Below, piece after piece: positions 1 to 8,600 of a DNA stretch of 64,000 bases. The notes under the pieces are model-generated. The model searched no databases and had not been told where the DNA came from. It saw only the letters and a list, made by a program, of their open reading frames with translations. The stretch covers positions 1 through 64,000 of the forward strand of contig NZ_JNWV01000015.1 in the NCBI RefSeq assembly GCF_000716535.1, in the 5' to 3' direction. Position 1 is the stretch's first letter. Every line of letters begins with the position of its first letter. The translations under genes and the position numbers were made by a program. The stretch comes from Streptomyces flaveolus (lineage in GTDB: Bacteria > Actinomycetota > Actinomycetes > Streptomycetales > Streptomycetaceae).

Positions 1-1
1 C

Positions 2-1786
2 CTTCAGGCCGGGCTGTTGACGGCTGCCGCGCGGGAGCGGCTGCGCAGGGTCCTGACGTTTCACAGCCGGGTGTCGGAGGCGGAGGCGATGGCCCGGGGC
101 GTTCCGTTGGTGGCGGCCCGGCTCGCCGAGGACGCCCCGGAGACCTTCCCGCCGGCTGAGCGGGTCTGGGCAGACTGGCTGCACGGGGACCACGCCCCGG
201 GGTATCGGCGTGAAGTGCTGGATGAGTTCGCTTCCGATTTCATCGGTGGTGCCCGGTCGGATATTCGTGCGGCGGTGCGTGTTCTCAGCTCTGTGAAAGT
301 GTTGGGGGAAGGCGTGGATACGGCGCGGTGTGATGCGGTCGCTTTCTGCGATGCCCGGGGGTCCATGGTCGACATCGTGCAGATGGTCGGGCGTGCCCTG
401 CGCTTGAGTCCGGGAGAGGGGAAATTGGCTTCACTTGTGGTGCCGGTATTCCTCGGTCCGGATGAGGATGTCGATGACCTTTTGACGTCGGATGCCTACG
501 GGACCCTCGCGAAGGTGCTCGGGGCGCTGCGGGCGCACGACGCGGACACGATCGAGGCTCTGGCCGATCCACGGCAGCGCAGCGGACGCCGGACCAGCGA
601 CGAGGACACCCAAGTGCCCCTGTCTGAGGCGGTGTTGGGCGGCGGCGGCGCCGTGGACGAGGACCAGGCGGACGAGGACGAGGACCAGGGCGCCGAGGAC
701 GACCGCGAGGCGGACGAGGGCGCCGGGGATGACCTGTGGGTGAGCCAGGCAGCGGCGGGCCTGCTCCGCTTCAGCAGTCCGCGCGATCCCGCGTTGGTGG
801 CGCAGTTCGTGCGCCTGCGGGTGATCGATCCGGAGAAGGCGTATTGGCGGCGTGGGATCGCGGCGGCTACCCGGTGGCGGCGTGAGAACGGCGGCGGGCA
901 GCTGCGGGTGCCGTACGACTACATGATGGGCGAGGACGAGTCGGCCGGCGCAGCCGCCGGATTCCCGCTGGGGCGGTGGCTGGCTGATCAGCGGCGCTAC
1001 TACAACGCGGGGACTCTGGAAGCCTCCCGCGTCAAGCAGCTCGACGCGCTGGGCATGGTGTGGTCCCACTACGACGTCGCCTGGGAGGAAGGGCTCACGG
1101 TCGCGCGGTCGTGGGCCGCCGCACACGGGCACTTCCTGCCCCCCGTCAACGCGGTCGGGGACGGCGGCTACCCCATCGGGGTATGGGCCAAGAACAGGCG
1201 TGCGGAGGCCCGTAGGGCGCTGGAGAACGCCGAGCGGCGCGCCGCGGGGGAAACCGTGCCCGTCGGTGCTGGGGAGCTGCCGGAGAGCCGTCTGGCGGCG
1301 CTGGAGGCCATCGACCCGGGATGGTGCCCGCTCGGGTGGGACGTGGCGTGGCAGCGCTGCTTCACCCTCGCCCGCATCCACGTCCGGGCCGGAGGCGCGC
1401 TGCCGGAGACGGCCGGTGAACTCGTCGTGCAGGGCGAGGATCTCGGGGCATGGGCCGTCGCGCAGCGGCAGGGGTGGGACAAGCTGTCCCCCGCCCAGCA
1501 GTGGCTCCTGGGCAGCGCGCTCGGACTGAAGCCCGCCGGCCCCGCAGCCCGGCCGGCCAAGCTCACCGCAGACGGCAAGTGGGCACTCAACCTCCGCGCG
1601 GCCCGGCAGTTCCACGACCGCGAGGGACACCTGCGGCCGGGCCGGAAGCACATCGAGCGCCTGGACGTCGACGGCGTGGAGGTCGATATCAAGCTCGGCA
1701 TGTGGCTGGACAACACCCGGCGCCGGGCCGACAAGCTCACCCCCGAACGACGCGCCGAGCTGGACCAGCTGGGCATGCGCTGGTGA
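2..1786 (+). CDS. Helicase C-terminal part with helicase-associated repeats (5' end outside window)
   Basis: The reading frame is already open at base 2 and has no convincing start, so this is the 3' part of a longer gene. The first ~170 residues form a superfamily-2 helicase C-terminal lobe. It has a motif V-like segment (LGEGVD) and a motif VI-like segment (QMVGRALR). An acidic linker rich in Asp and Glu follows at about residues 215-240. Next come tryptophan-rich helicase-associated repeats: PLGRWLADQRR near 315, PIGVWAKNRR near 390 and LGMWLDNTRR near 565, each followed by a LDxLGMxW-type ending. Helicases of this architecture commonly lie near the ends of Streptomyces linear replicons. 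That suggests, but does not prove, that a telomere lies to the left. The family assignment is firm; the biological role is not established. Confidence 0.88.
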   Translation, partial: LQAGLLTAAARERLRRVLTFHSRVSEAEAMARGVPLVAARLAEDAPETFPPAERVWADWLHGDHAPGYRREVLDEFASDFIGGARSDIRAAVRVLSSVKVLGEGVDTARCDAVAFCDARGSMVDIVQMVGRALRLSPGEGKLASLVVPVFLGPDEDVDDLLTSDAYGTLAKVLGALRAHDADTIEALADPRQRSGRRTSDEDTQVPLSEAVLGGGGAVDEDQADEDEDQGAEDDREADEGAGDDLWVSQAAAGLLRFSSPRDPALVAQFVRLRVIDPEKAYWRRGIAAATRWRRENGGGQLRVPYDYMMGEDESAGAAAGFPLGRWLADQRRYYNAGTLEASRVKQLDALGMVWSHYDVAWEEGLTVARSWAAAHGHFLPPVNAVGDGGYPIGVWAKNRRAEARRALENAERRAAGETVPVGAGELPESRLAALEAIDPGWCPLGWDVAWQRCFTLARIHVRAGGALPETAGELVVQGEDLGAWAVAQRQGWDKLSPAQQWLLGSALGLKPAGPAARPAKLTADGKWALNLRAARQFHDREGHLRPGRKHIERLDVDGVEVDIKLGMWLDNTRRRADKLTPERRAELDQLGMRW

Positions 1787-1821
1787 CTGCACCAGACATG
1801 GAATCGAGAAGGGGGTAACAG

Positions 1822-2259
1822 GTGGTTGACCGGGTCCGTCTGGTCCGGGTCAGCGCTGACGCTCCGCGTCTGGTCTGGGAGTTGCACACGCAGACCGAGC
1901 GGGTCGCTTACCTCGACGCCCTGGACGGCGACCTGCTGTGGGTGAGCCACATCGGAGTCGATCCGCGCTACCGGCGCCTTGGCCACGCCACACGGCTGCT
2001 GCACGCCGTGCTGGCGCACGCTCCAGCCACACCCGTTGGTCTGACGGCAGCACCCTTTCCCTCCTGGCGCCAGCCAGGACCGCTGCACGACGACCTGCGC
2101 ACTTGGTACACACGACACGGTTTTCACCCCGAGCCCAGCTCGCTGGATCCCTACCGGATGATCCGACCTGCCATGTCGCCTGAGGCGGCGCGCGACGGTT
2201 GCGGCTGCGGCGAGAAAGAACGCATCGAACTTCGGGCCGGGGAGCGAGGGCGGGTATAA
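1822..2259 (+). CDS. GNAT-family N-acetyltransferase
   Basis: A 145-residue protein with a GTG start preceded by a GGGGG tract about 6 bases upstream. The acetyl-CoA-binding motif A is visible as HIGVDPRYRRLGHATRLLHA around residues 38-58. A segment ending YTRHGFHP near residue 100 matches the end of the GNAT fold. The last ~25 residues (after MIRPAM) are charged and Cys/Gly-rich and may be a non-conserved tail running into the T-poor island. It lies 35 bases after the helicase gene on the same strand and may be cotranscribed with it. The substrate is unknown. Confidence 0.75.
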   Translation: MVDRVRLVRVSADAPRLVWELHTQTERVAYLDALDGDLLWVSHIGVDPRYRRLGHATRLLHAVLAHAPATPVGLTAAPFPSWRQPGPLHDDLRTWYTRHGFHPEPSSLDPYRMIRPAMSPEAARDGCGCGEKERIELRAGERGRV

Positions 2260-2878
2260 GCCGCCGGGCATCGCGGTGCGCGCCCACCGACGCACGGCAC
2301 GGACAGCACGGCGGTCCGGCCGGCAGCCGGGGCGCGGCCCCGCGGGCCGCGGGCACGGACAGCCAACGGCACACGGACGGACAGCGGCAGACGGTGGCAC
2401 CCGGGGGGCGGGGGCGGACGGTGGAGGGGCCGGGCCGTGCGCGGCACGGCCTCCCGGCACAACACCGCACGCCCCGCCAGGCCCAGCGCGGGCGGGACCC
2501 GCCCGGGCGGGACAGCGGCACACGGCCCGGCCGGCGGGCACAGCGGCCGCACGGCCGGGGGGCGGGCAACCGGCAGGCGGCCAGGGCGGGACGGCGCCGG
2601 GATGCACGACGAGCGGCCGGAGGCCGGGTGCGGGCTGCCAGGGGCGCAGGCGGGGCTGCGGCGGACGGAAGGCGGCAGGCGGCCTTCGTGCACGGCGCCG
2701 CACGGCGGGGGTGCGGCGGGGCGGAGGATACGGCGGCGGGCCCGGGCGAAGCCTCGCCAGGCGGCCACGAAGCCGCGCGGAGGGTACGGCGGCGGGCGCG
2801 GACGGCGGGGCGCGACCGCCCGCCAGGCCGTGGCCGCGCTGATGTCTCAGGATCCGGCCTCGCGGCGGAAGCGGGGTC
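2260..2878. other. T-depleted non-coding island 1
   Basis: This stretch holds no convincing gene. The + strand is almost free of T: bases 2461-2580 contain none, and only about 15 T occur in 2281-2760, while A remains about 14 %. Because all three stop codons need T, long open frames appear on the + strand by default and should not be read as genes. Parts resemble island 3: the stretch around 2450-2500 matches 16620-16670, and the stretch around 2612-2640 matches 16170-16195. Confidence 0.85.
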
Positions 2879-3205
2879 TTACGTAGTGGGCGGGTGGTCG
2901 AGGAGTGTGTCGAAGAAGCGGGCGAGCAGAGGCTGGGCGGTTTCATGGTCGCGGAGTTCGTCGTGGCCGAAGCGGAACACCTCGTAGCCGCGGAATTTCA
3001 GGTCTCGATCCGCTGCCATGGTCGCTGCGTATTTCGCGCTGTCGGGTTCGGTTCCACCGTTGCGTGTGTAGTGCTGCATGCCGTCGACTTCCAGGACCAC
3101 GCGCCGGCTTCCTGGGAGCAGCATGAGGAAGTCCATGCGCAGGTTCTGCATGGCGTGCGCGCCGCGTTCGCGAAGGGTCTTCGGGTCCCAGTGCAGTCGC
3201 GATGC
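2879..3205 (-). pseudogene. Endonuclease-domain fragment (DUF559/Vsr-like), N-terminally truncated
   Basis: The frame is open from a stop at about 3206 down to a TAA at 2879. It reads through RLHWDPKTLRERG, then MDFLMLL, LEVDGMQHY and FRGYEVFRFGHDEL. The acidic-then-ExDGxxH pattern followed by R-x-x-D/E is typical of the PD-(D/E)xK-fold nuclease domain found at the C-terminus of DUF559/Vsr-like proteins. Intact relatives have a longer N-terminal region. Here the frame is closed by a TGA just upstream of the conserved RLHWDPKTLRERG, so the gene is probably a 3' remnant. The best internal start is the ATG at 3151, giving 90 residues. It could be a short functional nuclease, but the missing N-terminus argues against that. 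Confidence 0.55.
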
Positions 3206-3247
3206 TCAGGGACGGCACCTTCTACGAACCGAAGCCGTCGGCCACCA

Positions 3248-3793
3248 TCACCTGAGCTGCGGGTCTGCGAGGAGAACGACTCGATCGGCCTCGACGTCGA
3301 AGCCCAGCACCGGATGGCCGTACTCTCCCTCCGGGTCCATCAGCACCTGCTTGCCCAGCCGACGCCCGATCTCCCGAAGGAAGCCGCAGAGCACATCAAG
3401 TCGGTCCTGGCCCTGCAACTCCCGCAGGTCGACGTCGAAGTCGATTTCGTCGTCGGCATGGAAGCTGAATATCGCCAACACATTATCCGTCAGCCAGACC
3501 CGCAGGTCCGGGCACTCGGCATCCGCCGGTCGGGACAGCACGGCCTCCGCCCGGGGCACCGGAAGCACTGTCTCTCCCTCGGAGTACTGGCACTTCCAGC
3601 CCTTCTCCGCGACAAGGTCGAGGACCGCCTGCCAGTCCTCCACCGAGGCATTCGGGACACGCACGTCCGGCAACGACCCCATCAAGTCCAGGTCGAAGAA
3701 GCATTTCACGTCATCCCACAGCAGGTCGCTCACCCCGCCATGCTGCCCGGATCGCCGACCCCACGCACGCACGTTTCCCTTGACCAAGGACAT
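3248..3793 (-). CDS. Hypothetical protein, 181 aa
   Basis: I start this gene at the ATG at 3793, which has a GGGGGG tract about 7 bases upstream. The frame is open further back, but that part lies in T-poor sequence and looks non-coding. The protein is acidic and soluble. It has a run of alternating Asp/Glu and hydrophobic residues (DDEIDFDVDLRELQ near 115) and no signal peptide or membrane span. It lies just upstream of the nuclease fragment on the same strand. An immunity or antidote role for the nuclease is possible from position alone but unsupported by any motif. I do not recognise the family. Confidence 0.6.
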   Translation of the reverse strand: MSLVKGNVRAWGRRSGQHGGVSDLLWDDVKCFFDLDLMGSLPDVRVPNASVEDWQAVLDLVAEKGWKCQYSEGETVLPVPRAEAVLSRPADAECPDLRVWLTDNVLAIFSFHADDEIDFDVDLRELQGQDRLDVLCGFLREIGRRLGKQVLMDPEGEYGHPVLGFDVEADRVVLLADPQLR

Positions 3794-4258
3794 AGAGGCA
3801 CCCCCCCGGGCGGCGCAGCGGCCCAACGTGGAGGGCCCAGGAGCACGGCACAACCTCGCGGCACAGATGGCACGAGCAGCGCTGCCGGGCGCGACGGACG
3901 GCCGGCGGTCAGGTGCCGCTCGGCCGGGAGGGCCGGGCACGGCCCGGGCGGTGAACATGCGGTCGTCCGTTCTGAGCCGGCGTGGCACGGCCAAGGCGCT
4001 CAACCCGTCGGGACCGGTGAGGACACGGTGCCGGTTCGCAGGCCGGACCGACGCTCATCAGTCGTCCCCTGCTCATTCCCGACCCTGAGCCCGTGGCGCC
4101 CGGGCCCGGCCGGTCAGCCGGTCACCGTCACCTGGGCGAGGTCCACCTCGCCGGCTTCGACCAGGGCCCGACGCAGTTGTTCCGTCCCGGCGGGACGCCC
4201 GGCATCCTCATCCGTGCGGGAGACGGCTGGGTGGTCGGCAGCAGCGTCGTGCCCTCGC

Positions 4259-5332
4259 CTATCCGCGTGCTGTCTGGCCTCTACTCCCGGCGTCAGCCGG
4301 GCCTTCGCCGGACTCAGCCCCGCCGGCCAGTAGGCGCTCCATGCGGTGCCGGTAGCGGTGGAGGTCTTCGGCCCAGCCGGGGACGAGGAGGTACTGCACG
4401 GTGCTCAGGGTGATCGCCGCCTCCCCCAGCCGACCGACCGGGGCGACCCCTCCGGCGCGCACCCACTGGTCCCACATCACGTCGTCCATCAGCTCGGCCA
4501 CCACCTCAGGGTCGGCGCGTTCCTGGAGCAGCTTCATGAGGGTGGAGGAGGCCTTGGTGCAGGCGCGGACCGCCTCGCATAGCAGGATGCCGTCCGCGCG
4601 TTCCAGGGCATGAACCAGTCCCGGCAGTCCGTTCGCCAGTGGGGAGAGAGCCCGCAGGTCGGTTTCGGCTTCGTCGGCGGCGACGTGAGCGGCGGTCATC
4701 CGTTCGAGCTGCTCAGGTGGGCCGGTCCACACGCTGCGCCAGGCGTCGGTGAGTTCCTCGGGGCTGACGTCGGCCATGCCGCCGGTCAGCAGCCGGGCGC
4801 CGATACGGATCAGCGTGGAGTCGAAGGGATTGGACACCGTGCGGGGATTGGGCAAGGTGATGCCCTCGGTGGCGGCGTGGGCCCGCAGGAGTCCGTCCAA
4901 GTCCCGTCCGATGGAGCGCCGCCCCTGCAGCAACCGCTCGGCGAGGTCCTGTCGGGCGTCGAAGGCGGCGTCGCTGTCGCCCTGCGGGATTTCGGCCAGG
5001 GCGATGCCTGCCTGACGCAGGGGCAGTTGGATGGTCCAGATCAGGGCCTGGCGCAGCAGTGCGGTGCTCTGTTCGGTGGCGTCGATCGCCCAGAACGTCC
5101 AGCCGATCCAGCTGATGCCGCGGCCTGGACTGGAGAGGGCGGCGAGCCATGCGGCTCGGTGGACGATGTCGGGGCGCAGCGCGCTGGTTTCGGGGTCGGT
5201 CCACTGGTCGGTGGGGGCCAGCCAGTGCTTGGCGCGCCAGCGTTCGAGCTGGTGGGGGGTGGCGGTCAGTCCGCAGCGGCGGACCGCGGCGGCCAGGGCG
5301 AGCTCCGCGGCGGTGGGCGGGGTGCGGGTCAC
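4259..5332 (-). CDS. Hypothetical protein with MerR-like N-terminal segment, 357 aa
   Basis: The start is the GTG at 5332. It has GGGAGG 6 bases upstream and overlaps the stop of the preceding small gene in an ATGTGA arrangement, so translation is likely coupled. Residues ~8-30 (AAVRRCGLTATPHQLERWRA) look like a short helix-turn-helix of the kind that opens MerR-like plasmid proteins. The rest is helical and Leu/Ala-rich, with a WIGWTFWAID segment near residue 75, and I cannot assign it to a family. A DNA-binding or plasmid-maintenance role is an inference from the N-terminus only. Confidence 0.65.
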   Translation of the reverse strand: MTRTPPTAAELALAAAVRRCGLTATPHQLERWRAKHWLAPTDQWTDPETSALRPDIVHRAAWLAALSSPGRGISWIGWTFWAIDATEQSTALLRQALIWTIQLPLRQAGIALAEIPQGDSDAAFDARQDLAERLLQGRRSIGRDLDGLLRAHAATEGITLPNPRTVSNPFDSTLIRIGARLLTGGMADVSPEELTDAWRSVWTGPPEQLERMTAAHVAADEAETDLRALSPLANGLPGLVHALERADGILLCEAVRACTKASSTLMKLLQERADPEVVAELMDDVMWDQWVRAGGVAPVGRLGEAAITLSTVQYLLVPGWAEDLHRYRHRMERLLAGGAESGEGPADAGSRGQTARG

Positions 5333-5499
5333 ATGCGCCTCCCGTGGTCCGGGCCGGTGACGGTGTAGACGGCGGTCGCCGTGGTGAGGGCGCTGGTCCA
5401 CTGCTGGCTCCGGGCGGCCAGCACGGCGGCTGCGGTCACCAGCAGCCACAGCAGGGCCCGGTGAGCGGCATCCGGTCCGGGCTGTTGTGTTCTCTTCAC
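5329..5499 (-). CDS. Small membrane-type protein, 56 aa
   Basis: GTG start at 5499 with AAAGGAG 6 bases upstream; stop TGA at 5329-5331. The product begins MKRTQQPGPDAAHRALLWLL and has one hydrophobic stretch (ALLWLLVTAAAVLAA, about residues 15-29), consistent with a single membrane helix. Its stop overlaps the start of the next gene, so the two form a coupled pair on the minus strand. The ribosome site, GC-rich third positions and tight overlap make it a believable gene despite its size. Function unknown; small hydrophobic proteins of this kind are common in plasmid transfer/spread regions. Confidence 0.6.
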   Translation of the reverse strand: MKRTQQPGPDAAHRALLWLLVTAAAVLAARSQQWTSALTTATAVYTVTGPDHGRRM

Positions 5500-5618
5500 G
5501 GTCGGCTCCTTTCGTGCCGGCCCTCCGAGGCGGAGGTGGCGCGTCTATCTGGTCACACCGGCCGGGCGGGGATGGGAAAAACCTCGCGGGGCAGCCCGCC
5601 GGCTGTCGTCGGAGGTAC

Positions 5619-5648
5619 GCCGTAGTTCGCCGTATGGTGCCGTACCTG
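5619..5648. promoter_or_regulatory. Three tandem 10-bp repeats (core GCCGTA)
   Basis: GCCGTA occurs three times at exactly 10-base spacing (5619, 5629, 5639), one helical turn apart. The site lies in the gap between the minus-strand pair ending upstream at 5499 and the plus-strand operon starting at 5886. This is the layout of a cooperative operator. The regulator is unknown; the MerR-like protein next door is one candidate. Confidence 0.45.
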
Positions 5649-5885
5649 ACGTGAACGGCCGCGTAATGACTTCGAGTTGAACCGTGGACATGGCCCGTGC
5701 TTGTCGCATCAGGACGCTGTCGAAGACTGGTCGGCGCCGCCGCCCGCGGCAGCGACGGGCGTGGCTCCGGACTAGGCGGCGGCCGCGGGAGCCCGAACCG
5801 TGGGATTCGCCGGTGCTCGGTCAGACCGGCTGAGATCATGGCAAGAGGGTCAGCTCATGATCAGGGCACAGCAGTGGGGGCGGCG

Positions 5886-7511
5886 ATGGACGAGAAGAAG
5901 ACGGTGCGCGCGGTTGCGATCGACTACAAGGCAGTCCTGCACGGGCCCGGGCGCGCGCACGAGGGGATCGCTGAACTGCTGCGGTGGCTCGGTCAGCGCG
6001 ATGTAGCTTGGGTGCTGCTGACCAACGACCCGATGGACGCCAAGTCGGCCCTTGCCGCGGCCGGCCTTCCCGAACCGGCCCTGCATCTGTGCCGCGACGA
6101 CATCCCGGACAAGGCGAAACGCGGAAACAAGGCCTGGCTGGAGGCAGTCGCGGACAGACTCGGCCTGCGCATGAACCAGCTCATCCTGATCGGGACCTCG
6201 CAGTTCGATTGGTACACGGGTATCCATGCCGGCGCCGTCCACATCCACGCCCGCTGGGCCAGCCGCCTGGGAGCGAAGATCACCTCGCTGATGTCCGACG
6301 AGCCGGCCGACGTCATCGAACTCCTGGAGCACTTCCTGCTGCACGAGCCCCGTTGGGCGTTCCGTCTCGATGACGAGGACCGCGCCTTCGCGATTCGCTC
6401 GATGCTGCCGTTCAACGCGCGGTTCCCCCGTGGCGGCGGCCGGACCTTCACGATCAAGGACATCTTCACCTACGAGAACACCGTCAAGGTCGGTGACGAG
6501 GACGCGCGCGATGTCCTGATGCTGCACCTTCTGTGTGCGGCCTACCTCGATGGTGCGCTGCCCGGTCAGAGCTTCTTCTGCGTGTACCCCAGCAGCACAC
6601 CGGCCAAGGGCAACCCGCAGCTCGCCGGGTTCCTGGACCGCGCCAAGGTCATGACGGGCTCCTCCTACAAGGAGGACCTTCTCGAGCGTGTCGCCCAGGC
6701 CCCGGACACCAGCCTGGAGCGGTACAAGAGGAGCGTCGGCCAGTCGACGGGCCGGGACATCTCCATCGCCGCCCAGGCCCGCACCGTACGAGTCAACCCG
6801 GCCTACAAGAAGAAGATCGTCGGCAAGACGGTGATCGTCTTCGACGACTTCACCACCGAGGGCAAGTCCCTGGAGTGGGCCCGCACCCTCCTCAGCGAGG
6901 CCGGAGCAGCACGAGTCATCGCACTGACCATCGGAAAGTACCCCTCGCGTCACACCGTCTACCGGCTGCGCCCCGGCGTCACGATCGATCCCTTCACCAC
7001 CAACGGCGTCACCCTGGCGCATTTCCAGACGACCACAGGCCCTGGAGGAGCGGAGGAGGGGCCGTCGGTGTTCCTGACGGCTGCTATGGAGCACTTCGCC
7101 GCCGCTGAGGAGCGCGCCGTCGAACCCCAGACCCCTGAGGCGGCCCCTGCCCGGATGGCTCATCCGGCGCCCCGCCCGGTTCCTGCTGGCACCCGCTCTC
7201 CCATGACCGCCTACAAGATCGCCCGACAGCGGCACCTCGCGGACATGCTCACCCACGTCCAGCAGCATGCGTACCCCCTCGTCTGGCGCGGCGAGTACCT
7301 GATGCCTACCGGGGAGACGACGACCTCCGCCTTGTGGTGGATCGCCCTGCCAGGGCAGGTCGAGCAGTGGTACGACACCAGCGAGGCTGAGCGCCTGGTC
7401 AGCGGCATTTGTCTGGCGGTAGGGATTATCTGGGAACCGGTCGCGGCGCCCGGCGGCGAGACCCAGCTCGCCGAAGCCCTCGCCCGTATGGAACAGCGGC
7501 GGCAGGGCTGA
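5886..7511 (+). CDS. HAD-like / phosphoribosyltransferase fusion protein
   Basis: I start at the ATG at 5886 because the upstream open frame lacks conserved-looking sequence; a GGGGGCGG stretch precedes the ATG. Residues ~10-150 form a HAD-like Rossmann domain. It has motif I AIDYKAVLHG, motif II LLTND, a lysine-rich motif III region (DKAKRGNKAW) and motif IV around ILIGTSQFDWYTG. The second Asp expected in a catalytic DxD motif I is Lys (DYK), so phosphatase activity may be lost or changed. Residues ~200-430 contain a type I phosphoribosyltransferase-like domain with the PRPP-binding loop VIVFDDFTTEGKS near 316. A ~110-residue C-terminal domain follows an Ala/Pro linker. It is first in an operon with DprA-like and ComF-like genes. 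This suggests a nucleotide- or DNA-linked stress or defence pathway. Confidence 0.8.
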   Translation: MDEKKTVRAVAIDYKAVLHGPGRAHEGIAELLRWLGQRDVAWVLLTNDPMDAKSALAAAGLPEPALHLCRDDIPDKAKRGNKAWLEAVADRLGLRMNQLILIGTSQFDWYTGIHAGAVHIHARWASRLGAKITSLMSDEPADVIELLEHFLLHEPRWAFRLDDEDRAFAIRSMLPFNARFPRGGGRTFTIKDIFTYENTVKVGDEDARDVLMLHLLCAAYLDGALPGQSFFCVYPSSTPAKGNPQLAGFLDRAKVMTGSSYKEDLLERVAQAPDTSLERYKRSVGQSTGRDISIAAQARTVRVNPAYKKKIVGKTVIVFDDFTTEGKSLEWARTLLSEAGAARVIALTIGKYPSRHTVYRLRPGVTIDPFTTNGVTLAHFQTTTGPGGAEEGPSVFLTAAMEHFAAAEERAVEPQTPEAAPARMAHPAPRPVPAGTRSPMTAYKIARQRHLADMLTHVQQHAYPLVWRGEYLMPTGETTTSALWWIALPGQVEQWYDTSEAERLVSGICLAVGIIWEPVAAPGGETQLAEALARMEQRRQG

Positions 7512-7634
7512 GGAACCGGCCCGACGCTCCCCTTTCTGTCCACAAGAGGGCTCCGTAGGCCATGATGGGAACTGGCCCGAGTACCTCGCTTCATCCTTCG
7601 AACATCACGGGGCCACGAGTAGAAGGACACACCG

Positions 7635-8600
7635 ATGGACCTCGATATCACCGCTGACCAGCACGATCTGCTGACCCTGTGCGCGTTGCGCGCCGGCGAT
7701 GCCACCCTCGACTGGAGCCTGCTCGCCCGCGGCGCCCAGAGCCCCGAGGGCCTGGCCGCGCTCATGGACGGACAGCTGGACGAGGACTCGCGTGCCGCGG
7801 CCAAGAACCGGCCCCTGCTGCAGCAGGCCCTGGCCGCCGGCCTGGATGATGCCCGTACCCGCGTCGACGACGAGCTCGCCGCGGCCAGCAAGGCCGGCGC
7901 GCGCCTCGTCACTGTCCTGGACAAGGACTACCCGGCGAACCTGCGCGTGATCGGCAATCTGCCGCCGTTCCTCTTCTACCGCGGCGAGCTCGATCAACGG
8001 GACGCCCGCTCCATCGCCGTCGTCGGCACCCGCCAAGCCTCCGAGGCCGGGCTGCGCCGGGCGGCGCGGATGGCCCGCGAACTCGTCGAGCACGACGTCG
8101 TGATCGCCAGCGGTCTCGCCAAGGGCATCGACGCAGCCGCCCATCAGGCAACGCTCACCGCGGGCGGCCGGACCTTCGCCGTCATGGGCACCGGCATCGC
8201 CGCCCCGATCTACCCGGCCGAGAACCGTCCGCTCGCGAAGGCGATCCTCAGCGCTGGGGGAGCGTTGCTCAGCCAGTTCTGGCCGACGAGCCCCCCGGCG
8301 AAGTACACATTCCCCCGCCGCAACGTCGTCACCTCCGGCAGCACCCTAGGCAGCGTCGTCATCGAGGCCTCCAGCACGTCGGGCGCCAAAATGCAGGCCC
8401 GCTTGGCCGCCGAGCACGGCAAGCTCGTCTTCCTGATCCGTTCCCTCGCCGACACCCAGCCCTGGGCCAAGAAGATGCTGGACGAGGGCCGGGCGATCTT
8501 GGTCACCGCCTCCAGCGACATCACCGACCGCCTCGGCCAGGCAGCTGACATCCAGGCCGCTGGCCAGCAGCGCCAGCAACTCGCCCTGGCCGGCCTGTGA
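7635..8600 (+). CDS. dprA: DprA/Smf-like DNA-processing protein
   Basis: ATG at 7635 preceded by AGAAGGA. The 321-residue product has the DprA Rossmann-like core: VVGTRQASEAG near 125, SGLAKGIDAAAH near 158, GTGIAAPIYPAENR near 185 and FPRRNVVTSGSTLG near 225, then EASSTSGAKMQARLAAE. In competence DprA this core binds single-stranded DNA and loads RecA. The usual C-terminal winged helix is short or missing, and the N-terminal ~100 residues are helical. The final overlap with the ComF-like gene (CTGTGA) indicates translational coupling. Here, as the middle gene of a phosphoribosyltransferase operon on an accessory element, it may act as a sensor or effector rather than in natural transformation. 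The family call is confident, the role is inference. Confidence 0.88.
   Translation: MDLDITADQHDLLTLCALRAGDATLDWSLLARGAQSPEGLAALMDGQLDEDSRAAAKNRPLLQQALAAGLDDARTRVDDELAAASKAGARLVTVLDKDYPANLRVIGNLPPFLFYRGELDQRDARSIAVVGTRQASEAGLRRAARMARELVEHDVVIASGLAKGIDAAAHQATLTAGGRTFAVMGTGIAAPIYPAENRPLAKAILSAGGALLSQFWPTSPPAKYTFPRRNVVTSGSTLGSVVIEASSTSGAKMQARLAAEHGKLVFLIRSLADTQPWAKKMLDEGRAILVTASSDITDRLGQAADIQAAGQQRQQLALAGL

Noticed and set aside
1..200. Telomere at the left edge
   Set aside because: The window begins inside a coding frame and shows no terminal palindrome cluster, so the end of the replicon is not included.
431..1792. Long antisense frame opposite the helicase
   Set aside because: A shadow of the GC-biased third codon positions of the real gene; no start signal and no motif.
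2199..2987. Several long overlapping + strand open frames
   Set aside because: They arise because this stretch nearly lacks T and so cannot form stop codons. The translations are low-complexity Gly/Arg/Ala with no domain.
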